Assembly (NCBI GenBank): GCA_905479075.1 | Contig: CAJQLA010000006.1 | Coordinates: forward strand, 1-64,000 | Origin: an uncultured Gammaproteobacteria bacterium | GTDB taxonomy: Bacteria > Pseudomonadota > Gammaproteobacteria > Nitrosococcales > Methylophagaceae | Length of the DNA stretch: 64,000 nucleotides | Direction of reading: 5' to 3' | Shown here: piece after piece, positions 62,290 through 64,000 of the stretch | Position numbering within the stretch: the first letter of the stretch is position 1 | How the letters are laid out: every line of letters begins with the position of its first letter | The notes under the pieces: model-generated | Told to the model about the DNA's origin: nothing | What the model saw: only the letters and a program-made list of their open reading frames with translations | Databases searched by the model: none | Made by a program: the position numbers and the translations under genes

Positions 62290-63152
62290 GATGGCGTCGT
62301 TCCAGAAGATGAATCTTGGCTGTCAAAAGGTTGCCCTGAACGATTAAACATGTGTTTACTGATGGGGGCGAACTTGTGCGTCTCCTCAAAATACAGATAA
62401 TGGCTTACGGTGAGGGTCTGTGCCCCAGCCTCAATTAGGTTGAAGGTGTTCTCGTCTCGTTCCCGTCCTTTACCTCGACTGGAAGTTGTTGTGCCGCATT
62501 GGACTATGATGACGCCACGGTCCCGATGATGCCCGGGGAAAAAGTCCAATGAGTTCCCGATATAAGCTCGGTGTAAGTGTCCGCCTAGAATCATTTCGAC
62601 TTTTTGCTCGACAAAGCAGTCGATCGCACGGCGTGCTTTAGGCATTGCAACATCGAAGACACGATCGTGTCCAGGTGCGAAGTGATGGTGGGCAACAACG
62701 ATTCGAACCATGTCATCTGGCACAGTAGCAAAAGCCTCCGCGCAATGTTGAAGTTGATCGCGATCAATTCGGCCGTTAGAAATACTGCGCCTTGGAGCGG
62801 TAGAATCAAGACCGACTAGCACGACATTGCCGACTTTGAGGATGGGGTTGAGATTGGGTGAGATGATTTCACAGTAGAGATCATGAGGCCTAAAGAAGCG
62901 CTCAAAAACCCGCCATAACGCCACGTCATGGTTGCCGGGAATTACCAGCATTGGAATGTTTGGCATGCGGTCAAAGAACTGCCTGGCTTCCTCGAATTGG
63001 TGACGCTTGGCTCGCTGGGTCAGATCGCCGCTCACCACAATGGCGTCAAGGTCAAGCGACGGGATGGTTTGCAGCAAGACTTCAGCAACCTCAGACACGA
63101 ATGGAGGCCCGAAATGTAAGTCGGATATGTGGAGGATTTTGGTTGGCACCAC
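62286..63152 (-). CDS. Calcineurin-like metallophosphoesterase, 288 aa
   Basis: The gene starts with GTG (minus strand, 63152), eight bases after a near-perfect GAGGAGG. Motifs are ISDLHFG (9-15), VSGDLTQR near 40-47, IPGNHDVA near 71-78, VAHHHF near 170 and GGHLHRAY near 208, giving a complete di-metal site. No signal peptide is seen, so it is probably cytoplasmic. It is the first gene of the phospholipid-type operon. It may hydrolyse a lipid precursor or nucleotide (cAMP phosphodiesterase or UDP-diacylglucosamine hydrolase-like). Substrate uncertain. Confidence 0.88.
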   Translation of the reverse strand: MVPTKILHISDLHFGPPFVSEVAEVLLQTIPSLDLDAIVVSGDLTQRAKRHQFEEARQFFDRMPNIPMLVIPGNHDVALWRVFERFFRPHDLYCEIISPNLNPILKVGNVVLVGLDSTAPRRSISNGRIDRDQLQHCAEAFATVPDDMVRIVVAHHHFAPGHDRVFDVAMPKARRAIDCFVEQKVEMILGGHLHRAYIGNSLDFFPGHHRDRGVIIVQCGTTTSSRGKGRERDENTFNLIEAGAQTLTVSHYLYFEETHKFAPISKHMFNRSGQPFDSQDSSSGTTPS

Positions 63153-63655
63153 TATAGGAACCTCCTCATTGAAGCTACTCGTTCAACTAATGTCATAATA
63201 TCAGAAAACTCCTTTGATTCTATGTTCTAATTGAAGTTGTATACGAATTGCCCATATTTTACGTAACTTAAGAGGTGACTTTTACCCTATCAGCTTCCTT
63301 TTATTCAATGCTTCCAGTGGTTATTCTCAATAGTGATAAATAAAGCATGATATAGCCCTCCATTAGGGGTAGGCTATTAGTATGAGATATTGGAGTTGGT
63401 TACTATTCGATCCTAAGCTGACAGCCCTTTACTACATAACTCTTAAGTAATAGTTGTTTGATTTAAGGCAGACGGTACTTTATTCACTATTATCTGAATT
63501 GTACTGACTGTTAAAAGCATCATTAATAAATACTTTGCACAATCACCGTAGAAACTATCTATTGAGTGATCTGACTCAGACAGGAAGTTTGCTCATTAAA
63601 TTTTAAAGGCGTAGCATGAAATCTACCTGATACAGGTTTATTGGAGACATTAATA
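63153..63655. other. 503-base gap upstream of the lipid operon and the last gene
   Basis: It should contain the minus-strand promoter of the phosphoesterase operon and the plus-strand promoter of the last gene. A hairpin with ATAGCC (63352-63357) and GGCTAT (63372-63377) arms is present. No gene or RNA was recognised. Confidence 0.4.
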
Positions 63656-64000
63656 ATGGAACTAATAGTAGTATCAATACTCGTCATTGGTCTTGCGATA
63701 TGGTGGAGAATGGATAGAAAAGCGCCATCTAAAGCCATCTCTGAAAAGATTAAGCAACACCATCCTTATGCAGCAGTCCAACTCCTTCCTTGTGTTAATG
63801 CCTGTGATTCAGCCCACAGGGTTTCAAAAAACACTTATCTAACAACTGAATTTCAGCATCTGCCAATAGATGATTGCGATAGAATTGAAGATTGCGACTG
63901 TAAATTTAAACATTTAGATGATAGAAGGCTTCAAGAAGATAGACGTTCATTTAATTATTTTATGCAAGATATATTTCACGCTGAAGAGCATAGAAATATG
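63656..64000 (+). CDS. Cys-rich conserved membrane-anchored protein, N-terminal part, at least 115 aa
   Basis: ATG 63656 has TTGGAGACATTAATA upstream, and the frame stays open to the window edge. One N-terminal membrane helix (about 2-17) is followed by a hydrophilic domain. It contains C48, C52, C78, C84 and C86, the last in DCDCKFKHLDDRR, and then an EDRRSF stretch. C.C...H.DRR followed by DRR is a pattern I recall in short uncharacterised gammaproteobacterial proteins. Possibly a metal-binding membrane-tethered protein. The rest lies off the window. Confidence 0.65.
   Translation, partial: MELIVVSILVIGLAIWWRMDRKAPSKAISEKIKQHHPYAAVQLLPCVNACDSAHRVSKNTYLTTEFQHLPIDDCDRIEDCDCKFKHLDDRRLQEDRRSFNYFMQDIFHAEEHRNM

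Noticed and set aside
63352-63377. ATAGCC/GGCTAT hairpin in the gap before the last gene
   Set aside because: Short, bulged and without a T run; listed only within the gap description.

Overview
The window looks like chromosome from a marine gammaproteobacterial methylotroph of the Methylophaga kind. This is inference from gene content. It carries the four-gene formyltransferase/hydrolase complex (fhcB-A-D-C) of tetrahydromethanopterin-linked formaldehyde oxidation, a full periplasmic Sox thiosulfate system with soxCD, and a methanethiol oxidase (MtoX) locus. Base composition is AT-rich: one line I counted inside soxX is 40% G+C. The exception is a higher-G+C block near the right end. No rRNA, tRNA, insertion sequence, phage gene or CRISPR array was seen.

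Layout. 1-4.8 kb: the tail of a probable membrane monooxygenase, a mono-cluster ferredoxin, a GST-like protein, a ferredoxin-type flavin reductase, a small membrane protein, a FadL-type outer-membrane channel and an exported truncated haemoglobin. 5-6.3 kb: an unrecognised protein with methyltransferase-like segments. 6.9-14.1 kb: soxC-D-X-Y-Z-A-K-L (rhodanese) and soxB. 14.3-16 kb: OsmC-like protein and an exported metallo-beta-lactamase-fold protein. 16.3-23.7 kb: mtoX, a SCO1-MauG fusion, a second MauG, a thioredoxin-like protein, type II sulfide:quinone oxidoreductase and persulfide dioxygenase. 23.8-25.4 kb: ompW and an FNR-type regulator on the minus strand.

25.5-30.8 kb: hisB-H-A-F-I-E, a HIT protein and tatABC. 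30.8-34 kb: small conserved proteins, folA and a Na+/phosphate transporter. 34.1-34.3 kb: four DnaA-box-like sites beside a very AT-rich stretch, just before priA. 36.5-40.3 kb: glutamate-type dehydrogenase, argS and a SPOR protein. 40.4-45 kb: fhcBADC. 45.1-56.4 kb: mixed housekeeping genes (NYN protein, DUF2784, acetyltransferase, fbp, MMPL exporter, amine oxidase, SDR, retropepsin-like protease, rhlE, MBL protein, PhnA-like). 56.5-59.5 kb: ycaO, a discoidin-like protein and a rhomboid protease. 59.9-63.2 kb: a tightly overlapping minus-strand operon (phosphoesterase, VTT/DedA-like protein, CDP-DAG synthase-like and CDP-alcohol phosphatidyltransferase-like), resembling E. coli ynbAB and probably acquired.

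How the genes fit. MtoX oxidises methanethiol to formaldehyde, hydrogen sulfide and hydrogen peroxide. Formaldehyde carbon can go through the Fhc branch to formate. Sulfide can go through SQR and persulfide dioxygenase to sulfite or thiosulfate, and then to Sox. The SCO1-MauG fusion and second MauG are plausible copper-delivery or cofactor-maturation proteins, or peroxidases. SoxB, SoxC and SoxY carry twin-arginine signals, and tatABC lies in the same window. An FNR-type regulator and FNR-like sites upstream of ompW and mtoX suggest oxygen-responsive control. The first 4 kb may encode an oxygenase for a hydrophobic substrate, possibly dimethyl sulfide or a hydrocarbon; this is the least certain and perhaps most interesting part.
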